This document shows positions 1 to 11,200 of a stretch of 44,299 bases of DNA, piece by piece (the stretch's first letter is position 1; each line of letters opens with the position of its first letter). A model generated the notes under the pieces. That model was not told where the DNA came from and did not search any database. It saw nothing but the letters and a program-made list of their open reading frames with translations. The stretch comes from Dissophora ornata. Its lineage: Eukaryota; Mortierellomycota; Mortierellomycetes; Mortierellales; Mortierellaceae. Both the position numbers and the translations under genes were made by a program. Location: the NCBI GenBank assembly GCA_025201705.1, contig MU616764.1, positions 1 to 44,299 on the forward strand, in the 5' to 3' direction.

Positions 1-367
1 AGTTGTCAGAGTAAAAGAAATTGAAGAAGGCGAGGCTAAAGAGACCGATGTGGATGAGGATCCAAAGACCAAGGAAGATCGCGCGGCTGCCTATGAAAAA
101 AAAAAAAGAGAGAGAGAGAAGAAAAGGGCCGAGGATATGAGAAGCGACAGGTGTTCAAGAACAGCATGTGGCACCTCGGCCAGGCCTGCAGAGAAAGGCC
201 GCGGGGTCAAGGAGAGCTGGGTCCATGCAGACGCAAGAATGAGGATCAGTGAAGAAGCAACGAGAGATCAGAGTCTTAGTAGAGAAGGGGCAAACCCCAA
301 AGCATCGAATGATGATGAGACAGAAGGAATAAAAGTCGCGACACAAGCTGCAGGGGTGCAGGAGTGA
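1..367 (+). CDS. 3' part of a gene entering from the left edge; possible SUZ-motif protein
   Basis: Frame 2 is open from base 2 to a stop at 365-367. The visible part is acidic and then strongly basic. The stretch KTKEDRAAAYEKKKRE (about 62-109) resembles the start of the SUZ RNA-binding motif found after R3H domains, but the usual ARxRIF ending is absent in this frame. An A12 run (97-108) followed by a GA repeat sits at that point, and a shifted frame downstream reads YEKRQVFKN, which would fit the motif better. Either an intron (a possible GT donor is at 151), a homopolymer length error or chance explains this. After about base 150 the reading loses protein character, so the true coding end may lie near 150. 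The N-terminus is outside the window, and the family assignment is tentative. Confidence 0.35.
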   Translation, partial: VVRVKEIEEGEAKETDVDEDPKTKEDRAAAYEKKKREREKKRAEDMRSDRCSRTACGTSARPAEKGRGVKESWVHADARMRISEEATRDQSLSREGANPKASNDDETEGIKVATQAAGVQE

Positions 368-531
368 TAGAGTGAATGGGAAGTGTGCAGCGCAGGAGTA
401 ATGAAATGAATGATTGAGGATGGGAAGAATGTGGAAGAGTGATGGAAAGAGAGAGGGAGAAGGGAAAGGAACAAAACTGTTGCAGCCTTTTTGTCCTTCC
501 TTTTGTTCTTTTTCGCTGGTGCGGGTCCACG

Positions 532-720
532 ACGCGTATTGCATTCGCCATCTCCTTAAGGGGCTTAGGGCGTTGAACGCGTCCTCAGGTACTGCCCCTC
601 CGGTTTCGAGTCGACATTCCCTTCGCCAACCACGAGCAGACGCGTCTGCGGTGCACATGTATACGAAGCGCGATCTACATCTCCGAATTTCCTTAAGGGG
701 CCTATGCGCGGAGAACGCGT
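532..720. promoter_or_regulatory. Cluster of four ACGCGT (MluI cell-cycle box-like) sites
   Basis: ACGCGT occurs at 532-537, 577-582, 640-645 and 715-720. The third is the centre of a 14-bp perfect palindrome (636-649). ACGCGT is the binding core of MBF/APSES-type G1/S regulators in yeasts. The cluster lies in the non-coding stretch between the left-edge gene and the end of the ataxin-10 gene, so no target gene is obvious in the window. The rest of 371-767 shows no convincing gene. Confidence 0.35.
554..720 (+). repeat. Imperfect direct repeat, two copies
   Basis: Two copies of CCTTAAGGGG, then 11 or 12 variable bases, then GAACGCGT, at 554-582 and 691-720. The outer blocks are identical; the inner bases differ. 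The spacing between copies is about 137 bases. Confidence 0.5.
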
Positions 721-767
721 GCGGGCTTCGTGTCAACATACATTTGCAGTGTACGCTTCATTTTTGT

Positions 768-3520
768 TTATTTCAAGGGTCTCTCCTGCGTCAAAATAGG
801 TCGTCCAGTTTTGGCATCTAGACGCGCTTTCACCCGCGCCTCCTGCAATGCTGGATGGTCGACTGCCTCAATTGGCTGCAGCTCCTCGATCAACGCTTGG
901 TTCTCGGCGTTTCCTGTCAAAATGTTTTTCATCGCCAAAATGGCATATTCTCGGAGGTCTATCCGTTCATGGGAAGAAAAAAGAAAAGGTTTGTCGAGTC
1001 AGCAATCCTTTCCCAGACTGTTTAACAAACAACATATTGTGTCTCTCTATTCTCTCTATTGCATGTATCAGAATATGCGACAACATCGAAAACAAAACTT
1101 GAACCTTACATGGATTGGCATCGTCAATATTGCATTGACTGAGCATCACGACTAGACCATTGCATTGTCTGATCCTATCCTGCACGTGCCTTGACCGATA
1201 GGCCAGATTCCCGATCAGTCTTACAACATTGCGTTTTAGTCCCACAAAGAAAGCTTGCTGTCCCTGAACAGTCGATGTATCGGAGAGTAGCGTCGATTCC
1301 GTGTTCGCACCCATTGATTGGCCAGATGCCGAGGTCTCTTTTGGTCCTGTCGCCGTCGTGTCTTCAGCATTCACTGGCTTCGTCACTCGGGCTAGGCTTT
1401 TATCAGCCTGCCGCAATAACTCTAATGAAAAGCAAAAGAGTTATTCATGCATTAGACAATGTCTTGCACAGTGGCAGCACCCCCAACTTGCTTTCACTTT
1501 TCTTTCTTTCACGACAGTAATGCTCTTGGCATGTCTTAAACTTACCGATGGCATTCTCAACAAGACCGCCTCTGACCATGATCATGTGCTGGGCTTTAAA
1601 CCACTCTGGAAAACACAGACCCACACTTTGCTCCGTCGCTATCTCGCCCTCAATTTCCTCATCCTCATTCGAGAGACTCTGTGTATCCCTGACATGGCTG
1701 TCCTCGTACAAACTTAAATGGGCAAAGCACTCCAGCAGCAACATCAGTCCTGACGACAGATTGGCCAGATCCTCGACACCATGCAGTCCCACCCCAGGTT
1801 GGTCCAGCGTCTTGAAAACCTCGATTGCCAGGCCTGATACTTTCTCAAAGAGGTCTGTCAAGTACACGACCGTCTCCTCGCTAATCGGAGGTTCAGTTTC
1901 GCTCACCAGGTCGCTGGCTTTGTCCCGTTGTTGATCTTGGTGTAGTTTTTGTTGTTGCTGATGATGGGTGTAGATCCGGGAATCAATCATCTTGAGCAAA
2001 ATGACAGTCTCTATACTAAGGTGCGGCTGATCCTCTTGCTTAATTTCTTTCTTCTTCTCGCTGTTGTTTTCAATCCTTGAATCATCGTTAACCTCGCTGA
2101 CATTCTCGTCGGCCTTTAACTCTTGTATTTTAGGGACGCTTTCACTCCCTTCCTGCTCATAGAAATCCTTTCCATGATAATGTATACGATACTCATCCTC
2201 GCCCTCCGGATTATGCTGACTCTTGATAGCTTCAAACAGTTCTGGGACGTAACCCTGGTCAATGAGGTGGTTGAAAAACGTATAAATCATCTCAAAACTC
2301 TTGCGCTCGTCCTTTCCGCTGATCGAATGAGACTCTGTAAGGAGTTGTCCTAGCAATTTTTTCCCTGCTAGAGTCGAAAACAACAAGGCACTGAAGAGAA
2401 ACGTAGAGAAATAAATATGCAATACACTTTTTTTTTTTCCTTCCCCTGTTTTGTCACTTGTCGGCTTTACAGAAATACATTCCAACCTACCTACGCTCGC
2501 GCGACTCGAAGATGCAATTATAACATAGCATTACGGTGCTAAGGATAACTGTCTCGTCTTCGATCGCTGCTAAAGTGCTTATCAATACGATATAGTGAGA
2601 CATTTTTTTTTAAAAAAAAAAAGTAAGCGATAGGCGGTGGTTACGTTTCCAATCGCATTGCACTTCCCATGTACCCTCCTCTACCTCAACAAGAATTGGT
2701 CACAGCTGGGACTAGGCGCCTGAACGACGAACGAATCCCAGATTTCGGTCTTCGAGACGCTATTTCCAGTCAACAGGTTCGATAATGCCTGGATTCCGGC
2801 TCTGAGCATCATGATATCTACAAAATCAACAAACAATGTTTTTGAGCGAGTCAAAGGAATGTTTGTTGTAAAATGATACCTCCCCGATTAACCGTATCCG
2901 TGATTTCATATAATTGCTGGGCGACAAAACGAAAGGAGGGACCTACAGGTCATGTTTCCGTAATGAGTGTGCGCTGCTTGCGAGATGACTTCCTGGACAA
3001 GATTTGGCACCCCGGCGATCCTATGCCATATGCATGTATTAGCTTATTGAATCCAGCGAGAGAGATTCCAGAGGACATAGAAGTTGGGGGGGGGGTGTAC
3101 CTCGCCTGATTCTGGTTCTTGCTAACACCGGCGACGGCATTGCGGATAACGCGGAACAGGAACATGAGCTGCTCAACTTGTTGCGGCTCCAACCCACACT
3201 TGACAACCCTGCTTAAAATCATGGAAATATCGCTCCAGATGTTGTCGAGTTGTGATAACTCGACACTGGCCGGACAAATTCATAGGAGGAGGAGGAGGAG
3301 GAGGTTGTAGAAACCCCGAATCAGCATTGTGGGTATATCTTTTTTTTTTTTGTATTTTGAGCACACAAAGCCGGTCAGATAAGCGACGCTTCATATACCG
3401 AAAGTCTGCATCAACCTGAAGCCGCTTTGAGATGGCATCTAGATCCTGGCACCATGAGTTGTCGACGGAATCTGCGCTCGTCCATTGCTGCAGGACATTG
3501 ATCAGCAGCCCAGTCGACAT
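768..3520 (-). CDS. ATXN10: Ataxin-10 homolog
   Basis: Predicted exons (complement): 3365-3520, 3101-3258, 2947-3020, 2685-2817, 1546-2390, 1110-1421, 768-958. Phases close to 623 codons (622 residues). The C-terminal ataxin-10 domain (about residues 512-610) is clear: GLKRNVVRLIGNLAYRSRHV, then CNIDDANPYLREYAILAMKN across the last splice, matching the family's conserved armadillo-like end. The middle exon carries acidic Glu/Ser stretches and a short Gln-rich run. Ataxin-10 proteins are cytosolic armadillo-repeat proteins; the yeast relative Ctr86/Cmr3 and the animal protein have been linked to signalling and cytokinesis, so the role here is inferred only. The donors of exons 1 and 3 are the least certain joins, because alternative GT sites exist. 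The start ATG at 3518-3520 is the only one that opens into MSTGLLINVLQQW without an upstream poly-lysine artefact. Confidence 0.85.
3284..3304 (+). repeat. (AGG)7 trinucleotide tract inside ataxin-10 intron 1
   Basis: On the transcribed (minus) strand this reads as a CCT repeat upstream of the acceptor of exon 2. It therefore probably serves as the polypyrimidine tract. A T11 run at 3340-3351 lies in the same intron, and a G10 run (3086-3095) lies just after the donor of exon 2. Confidence 0.8.
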
Positions 3521-3619
3521 TCTGCTTTTCTGAACACTTGCGTGTGGATGAGTGGAGTGATCAGCGAGAACGAACTTTTTTTTTTTTTTTAGCACAAAAA
3601 ATGCGATGCGGTGGCTGAG

Positions 3620-4116
3620 TCAGACCAACCGAGGAGGTGTGCTGGGAATTTTCGTGGAATTCATCATAATGACATACAAAAGGAAAAGACAGCAGCACTG
3701 AGGCCAGTATCCTGGACCATCATCGGGCCAGGTAGTTGTCAGTTCAAGTTGTTCCTCGATTGCGACGACAACAGCATCGCCTGCGAGAGCAACACGCAGA
3801 CCGGTAACAAGGGCCGCCTTAAAGGTATCCAAAGCCAGCGCTGCGGAAGCGTTTTGACAGATATTCAAGGACCCGTTGAAATCGGGACGACCTGTTGAAT
3901 AGCATGACTCTAGCAGGTAATATCGCACAACCACGCTTTGACTTTCTGAGCTTCAACAAGTACCGAAACGACTTTGTGTCAATAGAGTTGACACTTTCAT
4001 TTGATGGTCCTAAAGATATTCAAGAGGGTGAGGCTTTAGTCGATACTGGCACTGAGATTGCTGCAGAGGAAGACGGGGACTCTACAACATCAAAGAGGCA
4101 GTACAGAGGCCTCTAA
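3620..4116. other. Coding-like sequence on both strands, unrecognised
   Basis: On the minus strand 3695-3890 is open and reads with normal protein composition (for example ALALDTFKAALVTGLRVALA and VVVAIEEQLELTTTWPDD). It is followed by a possible GT donor. On the plus strand 3895-4116 is open and reads as an acidic polypeptide ending in a stop at 4114-4116. I recognise neither, and I could not build a full multi-exon gene. It may be one real small gene with introns, or the remnant of a decayed gene. No other gene is seen between the ataxin-10 start (3520) and 4570. Confidence 0.25.
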
Positions 4117-4569
4117 TTTAACTCTACACATGCGAACATCGTACGTATCTTCTTATCTGTGCAATTCTTGCGCGATAACCTTTGCAGCAAGGCCCGTCCG
4201 GACGAAGACGACATGCGTTTCATTTTTTGCGTCATATCACTGCCTAACAAAAAATTGGATAGATTTGAATAACATCGTCTATGCAGGGCATGCTGTAAGG
4301 ATTGCGGGGATACTGCAACAATCGTATTCACCCTGGACTATGTATATTTTCATACCCGCTTTTAATAATTATAGCCTAGTCAATGGTTGTCCCAATGGTT
4401 GAACAAGCTAATATGGCCTTGGCTACGTTGTGTCATTTCAACAACGAAGCTTGACCGGTTGAACTCCAGCGTGGCATGTAAAGCTCTGTGTGGAACAGAG
4501 CACAATATAAGTATGTTGTTCTATATTGGCATTTGACTCGATATTCTAGCTCAGTTTTAGTATAAATGT
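4117..4569. other. Intergenic, nothing recognised
   Basis: AT-rich 453-base stretch. It includes the 3' flank of the acyl-CoA synthetase gene on the minus strand. No convincing open frame, RNA gene or repeat was seen. Confidence 0.6.
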
Positions 4570-7028
4570 TTACAGCTTGGCCTTGCCACTCACAACACGG
4601 GTATGCTCTGGTGCCTTGAAAGTCCTGTAAGAATTTCCCTCCAACCACAGCATCTCGTCCGGAATCTTGCTTGGGTCCATGCCCTCATTCACGAGCTCAA
4701 CTTTTCTCTGCTTGAACGTGCCCGTGATCTCGATCGCAGGTGTCTTTCGAATAAAAATCGGGACAGAGTAGCGGGGCAAGTTCTTCAGCGCGAATTTTGC
4801 AAACTGATCCCAGTCCATCGTATCCTTGGCGACAATAGCGGCCATTCCAGCTCGACCATCGTGGCCGGGAATCTGGACACCGTAAACGTTGACTTCAATA
4901 CAATCTGGGTAGGCCGAGAGTACCTCTGAGACTTCCGCCGTGGAGACGTTTTCGGACTTCCAGCGGAAAGTATCACCGACACGGTCACCGAAATAAAAAT
5001 AGCCGTCTTTGTCCCGACGAAGGATATCGCCTGTCCGGAAATAGCGATCTCCGGCTTTGAAGGCATCGGCGGCCACTTTTTTAGTGTTGGCGCTCGCGTT
5101 CTGATGGTAGCCCTGGAAGGCACGTGTGGGATCTGATGCGTCGATGACTGTGAGCAATTCGCCGGGTTCATCAGCCGCACACTTTAAATGAGGATAAACA
5201 ATGGAAGACAATCGGTGAGCACAAAGCTTTACGATTTGGTGATCATGCATTTTCCGTCAGTTGGAAGGTCTTTGTGAATATGTATGTGTGTGTGTGGACT
5301 AACCTCAATACAGCGTCCGTTCTTGTCACGGATGAGCTCCTCAGTCACAACGTCAAACTTTGCGATTTTCAGGCCCCAATCCACGGTCCTGGCAATCTTG
5401 CCTCTGTATCCAATAGCGCCAACGCCGTTCTCGCCTGTGTTGTAGTTTGTCAAAATACCCGTTCCTTCTGTACTAGCGTACCACTCTCCAATTAGTGGAA
5501 TACCAAATCGATCCCGGAACCGAGTCCAGACATCGGGCCGCATTCCATTTCCATGGGCCATTCGAATCGTGTGGGTCTTGTCCAGGGGTGAGGGAGGAGC
5601 ATTCAACAAGTAGCGGCAAATCTCACCAATGTATTGGATCACGGTGACGTTGTTGCTACGACATTCATCCCAGAACGAAGAAGTGGAGAACTTGCGAGCC
5701 AGGACGACAGTCGCTCCAGTAACCCAGGCGACACACATGCCGAGGACGGCGCCAGCGCTGTGATAGAGAGGCAAGGCAATGTAGAGACGATCTTGGGGCG
5801 AAAAGTAGTAGAAGGACTCCCAGAAGTGAGCGGCCACTGTCTCGGGATATTTGAAATGTATATGCGGATCAGAACGATGGGACAATAGAATACATAGTTC
5901 TGCAACAAAAGGTGAGGCAAGCATTACGATGGACTTACAGTTGGCACGCGCGTGAGAGAAGCGTCCTGCTTTAGGGAGACCAGTCGTTCCTGAGGTATAA
6001 ATCAACATGGCGATCTCATTGGCGGAAGTATTTCTTCTAAGGCTCTTGGGCAATGGCGCATCCGAAATCCCAGTAACATCCACAGGTGTAGCAAAGTCTA
6101 TGCTGGAGCTATTCTCGCCGCCAAAGGAATAGATGGTGTATCCCATCTGCGAAATCTCGTCCAGCGCCTGAGCGATTGGTTGTGCCAGTTCAGTGTCCAT
6201 GATCAACATAGAGGCGGTAGCGGTTCTCAGAGAATGAGTAAGAGGTTTGCCAGTGAGATTGGTGTTGATGAAGGCTCCAGTCGCACCAATCTTGTTGATG
6301 CCGAGCCAGCAGAACAAGAACTCGGGACGATTCTGCATAAACAACGATACAATGTCGCCTCGCTTCACGCCCTTTGACAGCAACCAGTTGCCCATCCTGT
6401 TAGACTCTAATTTTTGAACACAAAGATTTTTATATTTTAGGGTGAGGGTCTCGTTTCCGAGAAAGTGTATACAGTATTCCAGAACATCGACTCGCTATTG
6501 AGGTGCATATTAATTGAGGTGCATGTGGACTTTTCTGTACCTCGCTGGATCTCTGCAAAGGTGTACGACTTGCCCTCAAAGACGAGGGCTTCCTTGTTAG
6601 GGTGCTTATTGCATGCTTCCTCGAAGCGGTAGGAAATGTTGACTGTGTCGTTCTTTTCGTAGGACCGGTAGTTGAACTTGGAGTTGATCAATCCGCGGAC
6701 CAGCTTGACGTCGCGAGGGATCGCCATCTTGGAGCTCACGTAGAGTGCTGCAGGAATGGCAGCAGCCACAACAGGGACGGCTATTACATTTCAGGGGATG
6801 CACCAGTGAGACAAATAATTAATATCCCTCTTTCTGCAATTCTAGATGCATTCTCTGAAGATTAGGTCGAATGGAGGGATTCGCGCCGTGGAGCATCGCA
6901 TCGCTCTTGGCCATTCTCGCCTCGCTCAAGTGAGGACAGAGGAGTAGAAGCGCGGCTGAATAGCACGCGCGATCTGCAAAGACAACGATCAGTGTGCAAT
7001 CTGCAAGTGTAGTCAGCATACCAGCCAT
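4570..7028 (-). CDS. FAT1: Very-long-chain acyl-CoA synthetase / fatty acid transport protein (FAT1/SLC27 family)
   Basis: Predicted exons (complement): 7022-7028, 6541-6780, 5939-6406, 5304-5836, 4570-5181; 619 residues, close to the family's usual 600-650. It activates long and very long fatty acids with ATP and CoA and couples this to uptake or peroxisomal oxidation. The AMP-binding loop YTSGTTGLPK lies at about 219-228. The FATP/VLACS signature GDRVGDTFRWKSENVSTAEV lies at about 481-500, preceded by YFRTGD. The N-terminus (MAAVPVVAAAIPAALYVSSK) is hydrophobic, as in family members anchored in membranes. The last three residues are AKL, a canonical type of peroxisomal PTS1 signal. The first coding exon is only 7 nt (ATG GCT G) with a strong GTATGC donor. 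An alternative is a start inside exon 2 at the ATG at 6769, which would lose six residues. Intron 3 stays open in frame, but splicing it restores the family spacing between SHARAN and HFWESFYYF. Confidence 0.92.
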
Positions 7029-7044
7029 GGTGTAGTTGATTTGC

Positions 7045-7071
7045 AAGTGATTGAAGTGATTGAAGTGATTG
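7045..7071 (+). repeat. Three perfect tandem copies of AAGTGATTG
   Basis: 27 bases, just upstream of the acyl-CoA synthetase ATG on the minus strand, so probably in its 5' untranslated leader. Confidence 0.85.
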
Positions 7072-8215
7072 GTGGCAGTCTTTCGCGAAAGATCGAGCAA
7101 CGCTGCGGTGAAGAGACAAAGAGGTAAGGCGGGAAAGCGGTGAGGATGGGAAGAGAAAAGGCAGGGAGTCGAGGAAGGACGACGATGTTGAGGAAGAGGG
7201 CGACGAGGAGCGAAGATCGTCCATTTTATTATCACTTTAGAGTGTGGCACTCATGGAAGTAATATGAAATCCATTAGGTTGGCTACTGATCCTGCTGGTC
7301 CTTGGCGTTCTTGCACGCGCAACACAGATCGACAGCGCCGCCCATGTGCAGGATACTCGTGCTCTGTACATGGAAGAAGTGGGGCAAACCTTCGGATCAA
7401 CTCTGTTGAAATTTTAGCTTGTGGGCGACTGGGCTCAGCCCGATTCGGCTCGCTTCCCCCCATGTGCAGCCAAGCCAAAAAAAACCAGTCAATCCCTGTC
7501 CACGCTTCGGGTCACCGAAACCGGGATAGCACGCCCTAGGCGTCGTAGAATGGCGAAATACGCGTGTTGGTAGCCAGCACAGGTTGCTGCTCCATGCTAC
7601 GGTCCGTGGACGTGCATGCAAGGCCATCCATGCATTGAATCCTCTTTCCTTGCTAATGTCGTGCCGCTGTTCATTGCCTTCTGGTTGATTCTCAAACGCA
7701 CAGCGTGGACCTCCCTGCTCTCTATCTGTGGAATACAGTGCAACGGAACTGCTGTGGCGGTGATGGTCGCCTTCGTGATGTGATGCTTTGATTCCATTCT
7801 TGACTAGACCAGCAGGACTGGAAGAAACAATGCTGCCATCAAAACAGCACGGCGACCCAGGCTAGACACGCAGCCAATCTCCCTGCTACACCTCCCTGTC
7901 TCTGCTCGCCTCCCATGCTGCCCTATTCCTAGTCCCACAACCCCTATCTCTCGTGTTCACGCGACCCCACGTTTGGCTATCAAAAGAAAGTAACAACCGG
8001 CCCTGTTGCGCGTTGTGTCTGTAGTGCTCATTATCCCTCTGGACATGGATGGAAGCGACCTTGATCCCATTTTCAAATCAAATCAACCCCCCCTGCTGAC
8101 CGACTCTGTCCTCAACCCCTGACTTGACAGCCCTTGTTGTCGACCCTCTTGGCAGCCTTTTTTTTTGTCCCTCAACAACACACATTCTCCTTTTGTTCGA
8201 AACAGATTGCACAAT
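7072..8215. other. Divergent intergenic region, promoters of the acyl-CoA synthetase and PH-domain genes
   Basis: About 1.1 kb with no convincing gene. The right half is C/T-rich on the plus strand (for example 7860-8160), ending in a T8 run shortly before the ATG at 8216. This is typical of a fungal pyrimidine-rich core promoter. Confidence 0.5.
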
Positions 8216-11200
8216 ATGAATACCTCAAATCCCTATGACCAACAACAACAGCAGCAGCAAGGATATGGGACTCGCGCTCTGCCGTCCGCCGCACTCATGG
8301 CTCAAAAACCAGCTGGATCCCCTGGATCTACCTCGTCCTCAACATCAACATCAGTGCTATCTGGGAACCTGGCCCTACCAGCCGGGAGACCTCTACCCAG
8401 GACACCAGGTTTGGCACAGCAGCAGCAACAACAACAACAAAAGCACTTAGATCCGTCTACACCAGTCAGCGTCAGCACGGGTCCTAGTCTGCATGGCAAC
8501 TCTAGTCACCACAACATTGGCAGCCCCGGCCATAACGCAAGTAGCGCGCCGTACTTGAATACGAGTAATACCGGCAAAAGTGGCACAGTGTCTTCTGCTC
8601 GGCCTCTCAGCGCGAACATCCACATCAGCCAGCACTCTGCTTCATCCCTAACCTCCCCTTCGAGTAATAACACCAACACCACCAACACAGCCACAAGGAC
8701 AGCTTTGTACAATAACAGCAATAATGCAGGCACCGGAAGCCAAAGCAAGGGACACACAGCCTGGATGCAGCCAAAGGCCACGTCCTCCATTCCATCGGCC
8801 TTTAATAAGCAACAAACCATGCCACCTGAACTAAAGCTTACTCAAGAGGAAGATTCCTCATATTATGCCGCCCTTACACGCCCCATTTCCCCCACTATGA
8901 TCATGAACTATATCCCTCCGCCGATCTCTGCCAGCCCAGGGAATGCTTCGAATCAGAACGGATCAAACTCAGAGGCCCCAGGTCATCTGATGCCGCCTGC
9001 CACACTCGCAATATCGTCCACTACCACCGCTGCCTCTTCCGTATTACGACCCCATAGTGCCACCGCGGCGCTCTCGTCGTCCTTCAACACCTTAGGGCCT
9101 GGCCCACAACCGGGCCTCAGACCAGCAATGCACCAAGGCGTCAAAAATTCATACATTCACCCTTCAACAGGTTCTAACCCTGCCAGCACAACTATCACGC
9201 CTCAACAGACTGGCATCACCCAGCAGAATGTGACTGCGACGGTCCTTAGCGCTGAAGACCCAGCCTCTAACTCGTCGCGGTTCGCGAGACGAGGTCCTTT
9301 GACAATGAACTACGAAAGCGGCAACTTGGGCGACGGCACGAGATCCAGGCGCGAGAGTGCGACATTCAGCGACATGGACAGCCCTGCAGCAAATCGCAAA
9401 CAATTCCAGGTCCAACAGCAGCAGTTTAGTCCTATGAGTCAGAGGACCGACGACACCAGCGCCATGTCTCCTGTGTCAACAGGAGGAACTCAATTGCAGG
9501 TAATGCGTCTTGTTTGGGAAGCCTGAGATGATCCCGAGCTTTACGCCTTAGCCCTTTATTGACACACGTGTATTAACCTCTCTGTATATCACTATTGTAC
9601 CTTGTAGATCGCAAAGGAAGGATGGCTCTGGAGAAGAGGAAATCTCTTGGTGTGTAATGATAGTTCAACAGGAGAGTCTAGTTTGCAAACCAGCTCCGAG
9701 TCAACTAACATTTGGATATTACTATGAACCTTATCCTTCTTAGACTTGGAAGCGATGTTACGCGATTGGAAGACACCGCGGAGATGCCAACCCAGGAATA
9801 CTGACGCTTTTCAAAGATAACGAGGTAAGCAGCCAAGTATCTGTGCTTGTGCATTTCGGCGGCTATGAGACTAACACCCTTTATTCCAACATTTCTCCAA
9901 TACTTGAAAAAAAAAAAAAAAAAAAAAAAGCATCTCTTCCCCATTAAGACCATCGATATGGCAGAATGCTTTGAGGTCCAGGTCAAGGGCCAGGATGCCA
10001 AGGCCACCGGCCGTTTCGAGTTCAAGGTTCTCACGCGCAGGGAGGAGGCATGGTTTGCAACCGATACCATGCTTGAACGGACTGGCTGGATCGATGCTCT
10101 TCACACTTTAATGGCGAAAGCCGTCGGCGCATCGCTCATGAAGCTAGAGGCTAAATTGAACAATATTCGGCATCGCAACAATTCCCTCGAGTATACTCAT
10201 ACGGCAACAGAGGCAGTTCCCACAGAAATGTCACCGACACTCGAGGATCATCTTCGATTGGTCCAACAGGATCTGGTAACTAGAGAACAGCAGCTATCAC
10301 AAAGAGAACAGGAGCTGGAGAGAAAGCGTGTCGAGTCTCTCTTGGTCCAGCTCGAGGCATGGAGGGCAGCTGCCAAGGTAACGGTCAATCAACATTATAC
10401 AGTTCGTGACCAACTACTGGAGCGGGTTATGAAGACTGCCAGGACCGTGCAGGAGTTACTAGAGAGAGCCAAGATCCACCTAGAGACTGGATCGGACCAG
10501 ATCACAGAGGTTGTCAATAGTCATATTGAGTGTCTCCGGGTCCACGCTGCCGAATCAACGCTGAATGCATCTTCTTATAAGATGCTCAAGTCGATTTTGG
10601 TCGGTTTGGCAGTTAACCTGGACACTAGGAGTTCTGAAATCAAGAGAGTGTTACTGACTCTGGACCAATATATCAGCTCTGAAAAGTCGTTAACCACAAC
10701 CCCGACGTCGTCATCTTCTCCAACGTCACCGATTTTGTCCGCATCACCCGTCAGCGTGAAGGGACGGAGAATGTCTACAAATGGGGCGTCTCATTATTCA
10801 TCTGCATCCCCTCCACCTGCACCCTCCTCGTCCGTCGGCATCAGCGTATACCTATTTCAGGTGCGGGACAAGTACAAAGAAACACTCGGAATCCTAGAGG
10901 ATCATTCCAGAAGATTGAAGAGGGTACTGGAGCGGGCGGATATCAACAATCCAGAGAGTGCGCGCCGATTCCATGAGGAAATCAGAGAGACCCTCAAAGG
11001 ACTTCTCAGACTTCCGCCTTATGGCTTTGTGCCTTGTTTGCCAGACAAGCCACTTCCAGGTGCGGCGGATACGTTCTATCGGGAAGATCTGGTTCAGATT
11101 CAGCAGAAGAGCAAGGAGTTGCTGCGAAACGGCCAGGCACAGTATGATATATCTGCAGTGCAGGCGACCGCTACGGAAATTGATGCGCAAGACTCTAAAC

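Noticed and set aside
155..739. 194-codon minus-strand open frame
   Set aside because: Composition is rich in Cys, Phe, Ser and Leu, typical of reading a C/T-rich strand; it overlaps other frames and shows no domain.
6819..7250. 143-codon minus-strand frame upstream of the acyl-CoA synthetase
   Set aside because: It covers the leader and first intron; only its first seven coding bases fit the protein family.
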